This document shows, piece after piece, positions 7,460 through 16,804 of a stretch of 64,000 bases of DNA. The stretch's first letter is position 1; each line of letters opens with the position of its first letter. The notes beneath the pieces are model-generated. The model saw only the letters and a program-made list of their open reading frames with translations. It was not told the DNA's origin and did no database searches. The position numbers and the translations under genes were made by a program. The stretch is from contig SXID01000002.1 in NCBI GenBank assembly GCA_005772955.1, forward strand, positions 42,593 to 106,592. The letters are read 5' to 3'. This DNA is from Planctomycetia bacterium (lineage in GTDB: Bacteria; Planctomycetota; Planctomycetia; Gemmatales; Gemmataceae).

Positions 7460-8947
7460 ATGAGCGAGTCACCCAGTGTCTTTGAGTTGGGCCGCGCCAC
7501 TGTCGTTCGCGATGGCGGGAGTGTCTTCCGCGACTTCAGTTGGACGATGCGTGAGGGCGAGGCGTGGGCTGTCGTCGGGCCGACCGGTAGCGGCAAGACG
7601 ACGCTCGCGGAGGTACTGTTTGGGCGCCACGCGCTCAACGGCGGTTCGCTCCGGTGGCCGCTGTTCGAGCGGTTGCGCGTCGCGGGCAGGAAGATCGACT
7701 ACCCGTCGCAGGTGGTCGCGCACGTGAGTTTCCGCGAAGACTCCAGGCTGTTCTCCTACGCGGGCCGCTACTACCAGCAACGGTTCGAGTTCGCGGACAG
7801 TGACACCCCGTTGTCACTTGAACAGTTCTTGCGCACCGGGACGCATGTGAGCGAACCCGACTTCGCGCGCACCTGCGAGCGGTTCGGGATCGCGGAACTT
7901 CTGGCGCAGCCGTTCATGACGCTGTCGAACGGGCAGACACGCCGCGCGAGACTGGCGCGCGCGATGCTCCGCGACCCCGAACTGCTGATCCTCGACGACC
8001 CGTTCATTGGCCTCGACGCCGCGGCGCGGGCCGACCTCGCCGCGATGCTTCACGAACTCGTGAACGACGGCAAGCGCCTCGTGCTGATCTGTCGCGAAGA
8101 CGCGGTGCCGAGGTGGGTGACGAGGGTATTGAGGCTCGAAAGACAACCTCTCCCCCCGGCCCCCTCCCCTAAGAAGGGAGGGGGAGTACCGCTCGCTGCG
8201 CTCGCGGTTTCCAACGGCGCGCCTTCTTCTCTGACTCCCCCTCCCTTCTTAGGGGAGGGGGTTGGGGGGAGAGGTTCTTCTGTCATCGACCTACGCGACG
8301 TGACGGTGTCGCACTCCGGTCACACGATTCTGGATCGCGTGTCGTGGAGCGTGCGCGCCGGCGAGCGGTGGGCCGTGCTTGGGCCGAACGGCAGCGGCAA
8401 GACCACACTTCTCAGCCTCTTGTGCGGCGATCACCCGCAGGCGTACTCGAACGACGTGAGGCTGTTCGGTCAGCGCCGCGGTACTGGCGAAACGATCTGG
8501 GACGTGAAACGCAACGTCGGGCTGCTGTCGCCGGAGTTCCACCTGTACTTCACGCAACCGCTGACCGCCGAGCGCGCAGCCGCCACGGGGTTCTTCGACA
8601 CGCTTGCGGACCGCGCCACGACCGAGGAACAGGACGCACGCGTGCGGGAGTTGTTCGCGGCGTTCGGGATCGCGCACCTCGCCGCCCACGCGTTCAAGTG
8701 CCTCTCGACCGGCGAACAGCGGCTTGTACTGCTTGCGCGAGCGCTGGTGAAGCGCCCACCGCTCGTGATCCTCGACGAACCGTTTCAGGGACTGGACGCG
8801 ACCGCGACTGTACGCTGCCGCGCCTGGCTCGAAACGGAACTCGGCGCCGACCAGACGTTACTGTTTGTAACGCACGAACTGGCTGAACTTCCGCGCACGG
8901 TGACGCAAACGCTGCGATTGGAGAAGGGCAAGGTGGTGTCGGGTTAG
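7460..8947 (+). CDS. Two-domain ABC ATPase, ModF/PhrA-like, with in-frame insert
   Basis: 495 residues with two fused nucleotide-binding domains and no membrane segment. Domain 1 has Walker A GPTGSGKTT (about 36), signature LSNGQTRRARLARAM and Walker B LLILDDPFIGLD. Domain 2 has GPNGSGKTT, LSTGEQRLVLLARALV and LVILDEPFQGLD, with an intact switch histidine in FVTHE. The domain 1 switch region reads LICRED and lacks histidine. The layout matches ModF (molybdate cluster) or 'photorepair protein PhrA' ATPases, whose role is poorly defined; the substrate is unknown. The interdomain linker (residues about 229-272) is encoded by a 132-bp inverted repeat. The stop codon overlaps that of the convergent gene. 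Confidence 0.9.
   Translation: MSESPSVFELGRATVVRDGGSVFRDFSWTMREGEAWAVVGPTGSGKTTLAEVLFGRHALNGGSLRWPLFERLRVAGRKIDYPSQVVAHVSFREDSRLFSYAGRYYQQRFEFADSDTPLSLEQFLRTGTHVSEPDFARTCERFGIAELLAQPFMTLSNGQTRRARLARAMLRDPELLILDDPFIGLDAAARADLAAMLHELVNDGKRLVLICREDAVPRWVTRVLRLERQPLPPAPSPKKGGGVPLAALAVSNGAPSSLTPPPFLGEGVGGRGSSVIDLRDVTVSHSGHTILDRVSWSVRAGERWAVLGPNGSGKTTLLSLLCGDHPQAYSNDVRLFGQRRGTGETIWDVKRNVGLLSPEFHLYFTQPLTAERAAATGFFDTLADRATTEEQDARVRELFAAFGIAHLAAHAFKCLSTGEQRLVLLARALVKRPPLVILDEPFQGLDATATVRCRAWLETELGADQTLLFVTHELAELPRTVTQTLRLEKGKVVSG
8145..8276. repeat. 132-bp inverted repeat inside the ABC ATPase gene
   Basis: The arms are AACCTCTCCCCCCGGCCCCC.. and its near-perfect complement ..GGGGGTTGGGGGGAGAGGTT, each about 43 bases. 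The CCCCTCCCCTAAGAAGGGAG core is typical of a widely dispersed bacterial palindrome. It lies exactly between the two ATPase domains and is a multiple of three (44 codons). It is translated as a Pro/Gly-rich linker (QPLPPAPSPKKGGG..). Confidence 0.9.
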
Positions 8948-9309
8948 CCGCGAGCCGAAGGCGAGCGTAGACCTCTGGCGAAGCGGGTGCCCAACCAGAG
9001 CATACTCCAGGCGAGACCGATCCCCGCGAGACCGGTGCCCATACCGCTACCGCACGAGCGAAACGGTCCGGTGCGCTGAGGCTTGCTCGGCGCGGCCGGG
9101 TACATCGGCGGTGGCGGAGGCTGTTCGGTTTGAAGCACGTTTGGCACCACTGGGCCTTCTGCGACAGGCGCGGGCGGAGTCCATTGCCGGATCGGACGCT
9201 CGGGACGTTTCGACCACGGGTATGGCCCCGGTATGTCGGCCCGCACCGGGGCGGCTTCGGTCGCGAGGAACACCAGAGCGAACAATCCCAAGCACAACGC
9301 GCGAGTCAT
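8944..9309 (-). CDS. Small secreted proline-rich protein with C-terminal membrane segment
   Basis: About 121 residues from ATG at 9307-9309. The ORF track begins 89 codons upstream, but only the later start gives a signal peptide (MTRALCLGLFALVFLATEAAPVRA) and a possible TGAGG site. The mature part is proline-rich (QPPPPPMYPAAPSKPQ) and ends in a glycine-rich hydrophobic helix (GTGLAGIGLAWSMLWLG) plus a basic tail. It is probably a small exported or membrane-anchored protein. The family is not recognised. Its TAA and the TAG of the facing ABC gene share bases (TTAG). Confidence 0.6.
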   Translation of the reverse strand: MTRALCLGLFALVFLATEAAPVRADIPGPYPWSKRPERPIRQWTPPAPVAEGPVVPNVLQTEQPPPPPMYPAAPSKPQRTGPFRSCGSGMGTGLAGIGLAWSMLWLGTRFARGLRSPSARG

Positions 9310-9437
9310 CACTACCTCAGGGTTAGTGGCGAAGGTGAATAGCGGCGCGCGGCCAGACGTGGAAGCCGAGTTTCGACCGCGAGGCACGGCCCCGCCGGGG
9401 CCGACGCTAACCCAGGTTGGAGATGCGCCGACAGCGT

Positions 9438-10943
<1,506 letters not shown>

Positions 10944-10955
10944 AGGAACCCCTAG

Positions 10956-11032
10956 CAGAGGCCAGACGACAGAAGACAGAAGACAGAAGACAGCTTTTTG
11001 GTCGTCTTCTGTTCTCTGCCCTCTGTCCTCTG
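10956..11032. repeat. Inverted and tandem repeat between two minus-strand genes
   Basis: The left side has three tandem AGAAGAC units (AGAAGACAGAAGACAGAAGAC). A loop with CTTTTTGG follows, and the right side reads GTCGTCTTCTGTTCTCTGCC then CTCTGTCCTCTG. The arms pair imperfectly. The element shares words with the repeat inside rsgA. It sits between the signal-peptide gene's stop and glgA's start and creates a false upstream extension of glgA. Confidence 0.7.
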
Positions 11033-11034
11033 AT

Positions 11035-12393
11035 TTACTTCTTCCCTTCGACTTCGACGATCTTCTTCGTGACACTGAGGCTACGCACGATGCGCGTGAC
11101 TTCGGGTCGCAGGTCCGCATCAGTGGCGGGCAATCGCGCCGCGACCGTCAGCCCGCCGTCGGTCTGTTTCAACACCGCGTACTCCAACCGCAACTTCTCC
11201 ATGCCGAAGGTCGCATCGAGCGAAAAGCGGTCCAGTTGTACCGGTTCGGACCGGATTCGCACCGGCTTCTCGGTCGCGGTGATTTGCGCCTTCACTTTCG
11301 TCAGGTAGCCCGACACCTCTTTGAGGTAGTCGTCCGGGTTGGGCACCTTCGCGGGTGCTTCGACCGTAATCAGGATGCCTGCGCCGCGAGCGTGGTCGAG
11401 CGTGAGTTGCTTGCCCTGTACCGCGCCGACTCGCCAGCCGCGCGCGTAGAGGAAGCGAACCCCCAACTCCAGGTTGTCGTAGAGGAGAAGAGTGTTCTCC
11501 GCGTTCGGCTTCAGATCGAGCTCGCGGAATGAGGCGTCGGTGAGGTCGGATGGCATCTTCGCGACCGGCGTGCGCGTCATCGTGAACTGCCCTTCGATCG
11601 CGCCGACCGTTTGCGCCTTCCCATCGAGCAGTTCGTGCGTGCCCTTCACTGAGAGATAGGTGAGGACGTTACTTTCGAGGTCGAAGTACGCGGTGCCGGT
11701 GAGCGTCTGCCGGTTCGGGCCGTCCTCGTTCACGCCGCGAACCGTGCCGCTGAGCTTGAGCCGCGCCATCCGGCGTTCGTTCACGCGCGCGACACCCACG
11801 AACTCGATCGCGATCGAACCCTCCTCGACCTTCTCCATGTCGGTCAATTCCGAAACGGCCGCGGCGGAGGCCTTCCACGACTGACCCGGTTTCACCGCGG
11901 TGGCTGGGAGCAAGCCAGGAATCAGCGCCGGGTTGAATACGTCGGTGCGGACAACGTCGATTTCGCCCCACGTGAGCGGGCCGTCAGGTGAGAACGGCGC
12001 CTTACGTTCGCCCGCCTTGATGATGACCATCCGCCGCACCGACGGTCGGATCCCGGCGTCCTGCTTCGTCTCGCCCACGGTACGCTCGAAGGAAACGTCG
12101 CGGTAGGCTCGCACCGTTTTGAGCAACTCCGCGTCGTCGGGTTGTAACAGGCGCTCTTCATAAATGAGTTTGCTCGTGCCCACGACCGCAACGAGTTGCG
12201 GTGCCTTTCCTTTTTCAGTTGCGGGGAGGGCGAGTTTCCCCGTGAGTTTCACCTGGACTTCGACTTTCGTGGTGTGCCCAGGCTTGAAAGGCTCTGCGAG
12301 CGTGACCGCCTCTTGTGCGCTCGCGTGGGCAGTAAATGACGCGAGAAGCAGCACTGGAACGGCAACGCTGCTGAATCGACTGGCTGTTTTCAT
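11035..12393 (-). CDS. Secreted protein of unknown function
   Basis: About 452 residues from ATG 12391-12393 (TGAGGA site upstream), preferred over the ORF-track start 21 codons earlier because it opens directly on a signal peptide (MKTASRFSSVAVPVLLLASFTAHASAQ). The middle is beta-rich (KVEVQVKLTGKLALP; LKLSGTVRGVNEDG; GTAYFDLESNVLTYLSVKG). It resembles outer-membrane or periplasmic beta-sandwich domains with a repeated 'sum of property over cycle' look. The C-terminal 130 residues (GVRFLYARGWRVGAVQGKQL.. IVRSLSV) resemble a PsbP/DUF1795-like domain; this is a weak inference. It lies upstream of glgA on the same strand with a repeat between. Confidence 0.7.
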   Translation of the reverse strand: MKTASRFSSVAVPVLLLASFTAHASAQEAVTLAEPFKPGHTTKVEVQVKLTGKLALPATEKGKAPQLVAVVGTSKLIYEERLLQPDDAELLKTVRAYRDVSFERTVGETKQDAGIRPSVRRMVIIKAGERKAPFSPDGPLTWGEIDVVRTDVFNPALIPGLLPATAVKPGQSWKASAAAVSELTDMEKVEEGSIAIEFVGVARVNERRMARLKLSGTVRGVNEDGPNRQTLTGTAYFDLESNVLTYLSVKGTHELLDGKAQTVGAIEGQFTMTRTPVAKMPSDLTDASFRELDLKPNAENTLLLYDNLELGVRFLYARGWRVGAVQGKQLTLDHARGAGILITVEAPAKVPNPDDYLKEVSGYLTKVKAQITATEKPVRIRSEPVQLDRFSLDATFGMEKLRLEYAVLKQTDGGLTVAARLPATDADLRPEVTRIVRSLSVTKKIVEVEGKK

Positions 12394-13126
12394 GGTGTCC
12401 TCAGAATCGCGAGGATCGCGCGTCATTCTAGCGCGATTCTCCTTCCGTTCCGGCACGAACTTGGGGCAAAGGTAGGTTCCTTTTAGCGGTGTGCGTAATC
12501 TGTGCCGGTTATTTCAGTCGCGAGGAATGCGTGAACTGGTGCGGCGCAAACCCAATCGGCAATGGCGATTTGCAAAAAAGACCACATTGGAAAAAAGTAA
12601 TCGCCTTCCTGACAGGATGACGTTCGAAGCGCGTAACCGGGGTAGGAAATCCCCCGCAGATGCGCCGAACGTAAGTTACGATTGATTCAGGACTCGCGAA
12701 CAACGTGAGGGCGCGATTCCGACCGGTGCCGGTGGTTTGGCAAGCGACCTGCATCAAGGTGAAATGTCTTCGCAGTCAGCCCCGAGAACCAACCTCCGAG
12801 ATCACGCTTGCTGAGTGTCCCGTCCTTCGAGAACAGGCAATTTGGGTGAGGTAAAGTGAACCTTTGGCATTGGACATGTATCAAATCCAACGGATTGGTG
12901 CAAGTCCGAGTTCCGAAATCACCTCGCCCGTTCAGAAATTTGGGTAAGAAAGGCTAGTTAGTGAGAGTATTTCCTGAGGAAGGCAACGAGGAACTGAAAA
13001 CCCGCGATGGGTGGTAGCGAACACCAAGATAGAGTCCTGACCTCATCTTACCGCCGGAGACGTGCTCCGGCGTTCAGATACGGATATCACACGAGCGGGC
13101 CGTACGCCCGCAGCCGGGAGGAGCCG
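12394..13126 (+). other. 733-bp gene-free region; probable long leader of the sigma-factor gene
   Basis: The first part (12430-12700) is less GC-rich than its surroundings (TTGCAAAAAAGACCACATTGG) and holds only short unsupported ORFs. The second part (about 12870-13126) looks RNA-like. It contains GGTGCAAGTCCGAG and AGGAAGGCAACGAGGAACTG. Two short hairpins (GCCGGA-GACGTGC-TCCGGC and GCGGGC-CGTAC-GCCCGC) lie just before a strong GGGAGGAG ribosome-binding site. The GGTGCAAGTCC word recalls group II intron domain I, but no reverse transcriptase or domain V was found. It may be a regulatory 5' leader. Confidence 0.45.
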
Positions 13127-14827
13127 GTGACCACTTTCAAGAACCACGCTCTGAAGGAACTGACCGAGCAACAAACCCGGTTCGCCCCCGCTGCGCGCCG
13201 ACGAAGCCAGATCGCCAACGCTCAGAAGCTCTTGAGTGAGGTCGAGTCGGGCAAGGCGTACCCATACCAATACGTCTGTTTCCGTGTCACGGAGTACCGG
13301 TCCGACGCCTACCCGGATCTGCGGATCCCCGGCGACGACCTGCGCCACGACCTCGCGCAATTCATCCGCCGCGTCGAGCGGTCGGTTCCGCCGCAACCGA
13401 TCGAGCAAACCGTCGAGCCGATGCTCACGCTCGACGAGGTAAGCAAGAAATTCAACGTGTCCACGAAGACGATCTCTCGCTGGCGTGTGAAGGGCCTGGC
13501 GGCCCGTCGCGTAAAGGTCAACGGGCGCAGCCAACTCGGGTTCCCTACCGTGGCCGTTGAGAAGTTCGTCGCGGAACACCGGATTCTGGTCGAAAAAGGT
13601 GCTAGGTTCAGCCACCTCACCGATGAGGAGAAAGAAGACATCCTCAAACTGGCACGCAAACTGCGAGATGCTGGTGGGACGCTCACGGAGGTGAGCAAGA
13701 AGATCGCGACCCAACTGAGCCGCAGCCCGGAAGCGGTGCGCTACACGATCAAGAACTTCGACCGCAGGCACCCGGACGGCGCGCTCTACCCGCACACAAC
13801 CGGGCCGCTGAGCGAAGCCGCGAAGCAGGAGATTTACCTGGCCAAGCGACAGCACGAGATCGATTTGAAGAACGCCAAACCCACGGGGGATACCGTGAAC
13901 CTGATCGCCAAACGATTCGGCCGCGCCCGGTCCAGCATGTACCGGGTGGTGAACGAAGTGCGGGCCAAGGAACTGGTTCGCCAGCCGGTCGATTACATCT
14001 ATAACGCCGAGTTCGACGACCCGACGAAGGAAGACGCGATGCTGGCCGAGATGCCCGCGCTCGCCGACTTCGAAGCCAAGCGCGTCGGCAAGACGCCGCC
14101 CAAGGACGTGCCCCCGCACATGGCCCACCTGTACGAGTGGCCGCTGCTCACGAAGGAGCAGGAACAGCACGTGTTCCGCAAGATGAACTTCCTGAAGCAC
14201 CTGCTCCACCAACTTCAGGACGCGATCGACCCCGCGAAGGCAAAGGTCAACGAGTTGATGCGGATCGAAGAACTGAAAACTGGCATCCGCGAGTGCCGCG
14301 ACACGCTCATCAACTGCAACCAGCGGTTGGTGTACGCCCAGGCGAAGCAGAAACTCGCGATTGGTGAGAACATCGACGACTTGGTGAGTGACGGCAACCT
14401 GTCGCTGATGCGTGCGGTGGAGAAGTTCGACTACGGTCGCGGGTTCAAGTTCAGCACCTATGCGACGTGGGCGATTATGAAGAACTTTGCCCGGAGCATC
14501 CCGGACGCGAAGACGCACCAGCAGCGCTATATGACGGGCCACGACGACCTGTTCGAAGCGAAAGCCGACGTGCGGTCCGACGAGCAGGAAGCGCTGGCGG
14601 TGGCGGATGCCGCTCGCGCTCGCGTCAACCACCTGCTCGAGCACCTCGACACCCGCACGCGACAGGTGATTCGGATGCGGACCGGGTTAGACGGCTCCGA
14701 GGAGATGACGCTGGAGCAGATCGGCCAGCACTTCGGGATCACGAAGGAGCGGGTGCGGCAGATCAATGTTCATGGGATGAAGATGCTCCGCGAGTGGGCC
14801 GCGAAGGAAAACGTCGAAATGCCGTAA
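13127..14827 (+). CDS. Sigma-70 family RNA polymerase sigma factor with N-terminal DNA-binding domains
   Basis: About 566 residues from GTG 13127, chosen because GGGAGGAG sits five bases upstream; the ORF-track ATG at 13007 would translate the hairpin leader. Residues about 100-160 contain a MerR/excisionase-like helix-turn-helix (TLDEVSKKFNVSTKTISRWR). A further helical region has a second HTH-like stretch (NLIAKRFGRARSSMYRVVNEV). The C-terminal half is a sigma core. Region 2 reads NQRLVYAQAKQKLAIGENIDDLVSDG, then LMRAVEKFDYGRGFKFSTYATW. Region 4 reads EMTLEQIGQHFGITKERVRQI. The domain order, two HTHs before regions 2-4, is unusual and suggests control by DNA or ligand binding. A strong terminator follows. 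Confidence 0.9.
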   Translation: MTTFKNHALKELTEQQTRFAPAARRRSQIANAQKLLSEVESGKAYPYQYVCFRVTEYRSDAYPDLRIPGDDLRHDLAQFIRRVERSVPPQPIEQTVEPMLTLDEVSKKFNVSTKTISRWRVKGLAARRVKVNGRSQLGFPTVAVEKFVAEHRILVEKGARFSHLTDEEKEDILKLARKLRDAGGTLTEVSKKIATQLSRSPEAVRYTIKNFDRRHPDGALYPHTTGPLSEAAKQEIYLAKRQHEIDLKNAKPTGDTVNLIAKRFGRARSSMYRVVNEVRAKELVRQPVDYIYNAEFDDPTKEDAMLAEMPALADFEAKRVGKTPPKDVPPHMAHLYEWPLLTKEQEQHVFRKMNFLKHLLHQLQDAIDPAKAKVNELMRIEELKTGIRECRDTLINCNQRLVYAQAKQKLAIGENIDDLVSDGNLSLMRAVEKFDYGRGFKFSTYATWAIMKNFARSIPDAKTHQQRYMTGHDDLFEAKADVRSDEQEALAVADAARARVNHLLEHLDTRTRQVIRMRTGLDGSEEMTLEQIGQHFGITKERVRQINVHGMKMLREWAAKENVEMP

Positions 14828-14859
14828 CCCGAAGCCGATCACGGCTTCGCAAGTAAACG

Positions 14860-14891
14860 ACGCGGCCCACCCCTTCCTCGGTGGGCCGCGT
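14860..14891 (+). terminator. Rho-independent terminator after the sigma-factor gene
   Basis: A 12-base-pair stem ACGCGGCCCACC / GGTGGGCCGCGT has an eight-base loop and is followed by TCATTTTAT. It lies 32 bases after the stop codon. Confidence 0.85.
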
Positions 14892-14991
14892 TCATTTTAT
14901 CGCTCTGCGGGCGAGTTGACTTACCACCCCCGCACCGGGACAATTCAGATGTTTCCGCTGTTTGAACGACGCGAGGCGCGCGAGCGAAGTC

Positions 14992-16563
14992 ATGTCCGAC
15001 CGGATTCTGTTTTCCTGCCCATCGTGTCGGGGTCAGATCGCGGGAGATGTCGCGGACCGCGACACGAAGTGTCGTTGCACACGATGTAACACAATCTTCC
15101 AGATACCCGCGGACGCACAACTGGAACCGAAGCCAGTCAGCCCAAACGCCCCGCTGCCGCTCGCGCCGGGACCGGATCGGCCGTTCCCCGGCAAAGTTCC
15201 ACAACCGAAGACAGCGGAACCGCAGCCCGTCGAACGGGTTCCCGAACCGCCGAAACCCGAACCGGCTTCACTCCCGCCGACAACCGTTCACGGTCACCCG
15301 CGTACCGAGGGTCGCACGCGGTTCCTTGAGGTGCCGTACGAGCCGGCAACTGCCGCCGCGATCGTCGCGGCCATTTCGTTCGCTCGCGAGGTCGGCCGAA
15401 ACTGCTTTCACTCGGTCGATCTGCTTCGCGGTATCCTGTCTGCAATCCCCGACCCGACCGAACCGGGCGTGGGCGCGGTGTTCTTCCGCCGCTTGCGAAG
15501 CAAAGCGGAGCCGTTCAACCAGTTGCTCGCGGGAGTGGTGGTGCGCAATGAACCGCCGGCCGATCTCTATCTGCCGTGCGGGCCGTCTGGCGAGGTCGAT
15601 CGCCTCATTCGGACCGCGGAGTCCCAATCGCGGATGTCCGGGGGTGAGCGGGTTCAACTGTGGGATCTCCTCGCGGCGATCGTCGGGGAGGACAATTCCC
15701 CCGCCGGTGCCGCGACTCAGGCGTTCGTCAAGACGGACATCGGCCGCACGATTCAGTTGGCTGTGAGCGAATTGCACGCCTTCACTCACAACATCGGCAC
15801 CGAGGCGCTGTCTGGTCAATCGCTGTTGTCCGCTCTCTGGCACACGGCTCGGGGTGTGAACGCGACAGCGTCCCAAGACTATGACGCGGCCAACTCCTTG
15901 CTCGTCACTCTCGGATTCCCGGCCCCCGGTCGGCGGTACAGAATCTTCCGGGCGACCAACAAACCCGATGCCGCGGCGTTCCTCGCGGAAGGAGCAGAGG
16001 GAGTCGAATTCTTCTGCCCACTGTTGCGCAGCAGCGCACTCATTGAACTGACGCGAACGGCGCCGTACCGCGAAGTGGCGGAGGCGCTCCTCAACCACCT
16101 CCTGCCGAACGGACTGTCCGACCCCGAGCGGGACAAACGGCTCGATTCCACACCCGGCGAGATCGAAACGGCTCTTAACGCAATGTGGACACCGATCCCC
16201 AACCCGCTCGGCACACGGTTGAGCGTGGTAGAACTCCTTGCCGTATCTGAGAAGGCGGATGAGGAAGTGGCTACGCCGGGGAACGATGTCACCGAGATGC
16301 ATCCCGGTGGGTTTGGACCGAGGCGGGATACAAGGGAAACAATCGACAACTCCGCCGTTCGCGAGCGCGGCCGAGCGGGACTGCTCGAACGGCGTGAGGA
16401 GTTGCTCCAGCGGTGCGAGCGATTGCCGAGCGTCCCGAAGGAACCGCAGGTGGTGGTCGTTCCATGCCGGCACTGTTGGGCCGGGTTCCGGCTCCCCAGC
16501 GCGCGCGTCGGTCAGCGCACCCGATGCACCTTCTGCGGACACGGGTTTGTGGTCGCGGAGTGA
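14992..16563 (+). CDS. Zinc-ribbon protein with Clp-N-like repeats
   Basis: About 523 residues from ATG 14992; the TTG at 14962 in the ORF track lacks support. A zinc ribbon opens the protein (FSCPSCRGQIAG.. CRCTRC) and another closes it (VPCRHCWAGFRLPSARVG.. RCTFCGHGF). Between them, after a proline-rich linker, lie two stretches that look like Clp N-domains: AAIVAAISFAREVGRNCFHS-VDLLRGIL, and SELHAFTHNIGTEALSGQSLLSAL. Clp-N domains normally feed substrates to AAA unfoldases, but no ATPase module is present. It could be a free adaptor, or simply a helical domain of unknown use. The Clp-N call is moderate and the zinc ribbons are clear. Confidence 0.7.
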   Translation: MSDRILFSCPSCRGQIAGDVADRDTKCRCTRCNTIFQIPADAQLEPKPVSPNAPLPLAPGPDRPFPGKVPQPKTAEPQPVERVPEPPKPEPASLPPTTVHGHPRTEGRTRFLEVPYEPATAAAIVAAISFAREVGRNCFHSVDLLRGILSAIPDPTEPGVGAVFFRRLRSKAEPFNQLLAGVVVRNEPPADLYLPCGPSGEVDRLIRTAESQSRMSGGERVQLWDLLAAIVGEDNSPAGAATQAFVKTDIGRTIQLAVSELHAFTHNIGTEALSGQSLLSALWHTARGVNATASQDYDAANSLLVTLGFPAPGRRYRIFRATNKPDAAAFLAEGAEGVEFFCPLLRSSALIELTRTAPYREVAEALLNHLLPNGLSDPERDKRLDSTPGEIETALNAMWTPIPNPLGTRLSVVELLAVSEKADEEVATPGNDVTEMHPGGFGPRRDTRETIDNSAVRERGRAGLLERREELLQRCERLPSVPKEPQVVVVPCRHCWAGFRLPSARVGQRTRCTFCGHGFVVAE

Positions 16564-16804
16564 ACGCCGAGCCTCTTTCCCGCAGGGCGCGATCGAAGCT
16601 GAAGTGCGCCGAAAACCACGGCCGGCGATTCCCCCCAATCCCGCGCGATTCGCGTCTCGTCTGAATTACAGCGGGCGCCCGCCTTTCCGCCCGGGGCGGA
16701 AATCCGCACTATGCTGTTAGTTGAGTTGCCGTAACTCGTCACACACAATCCCCAATCGGCGGCCCGACACCGCCCGTTACCATTCTCTTTTCGAGGCTTA
16801 CACC

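Noticed and set aside
10970-11000. Tandem AGAAGAC units considered as a CRISPR or phase-variation repeat
   Set aside because: Only three short copies with no spacers, placed outside coding sequence; it is part of an inverted repeat.
12491-12685. 64-codon frame (MRNLCRLFQSRG..) before the sigma-factor gene
   Set aside because: No ribosome-binding site, no domain and unusual composition; probably non-coding.
12870-13126. Group II intron
   Set aside because: The GGTGCAAGTCC word is suggestive, but I found no reverse transcriptase, no domain V hairpin and no clear boundaries; kept only as a possible RNA leader.
13043-14644. 533-codon minus-strand frame opposite the sigma-factor gene
   Set aside because: It is a shadow of the sense gene; the sense frame holds sigma region 2 and 4 motifs and a strong ribosome-binding site.
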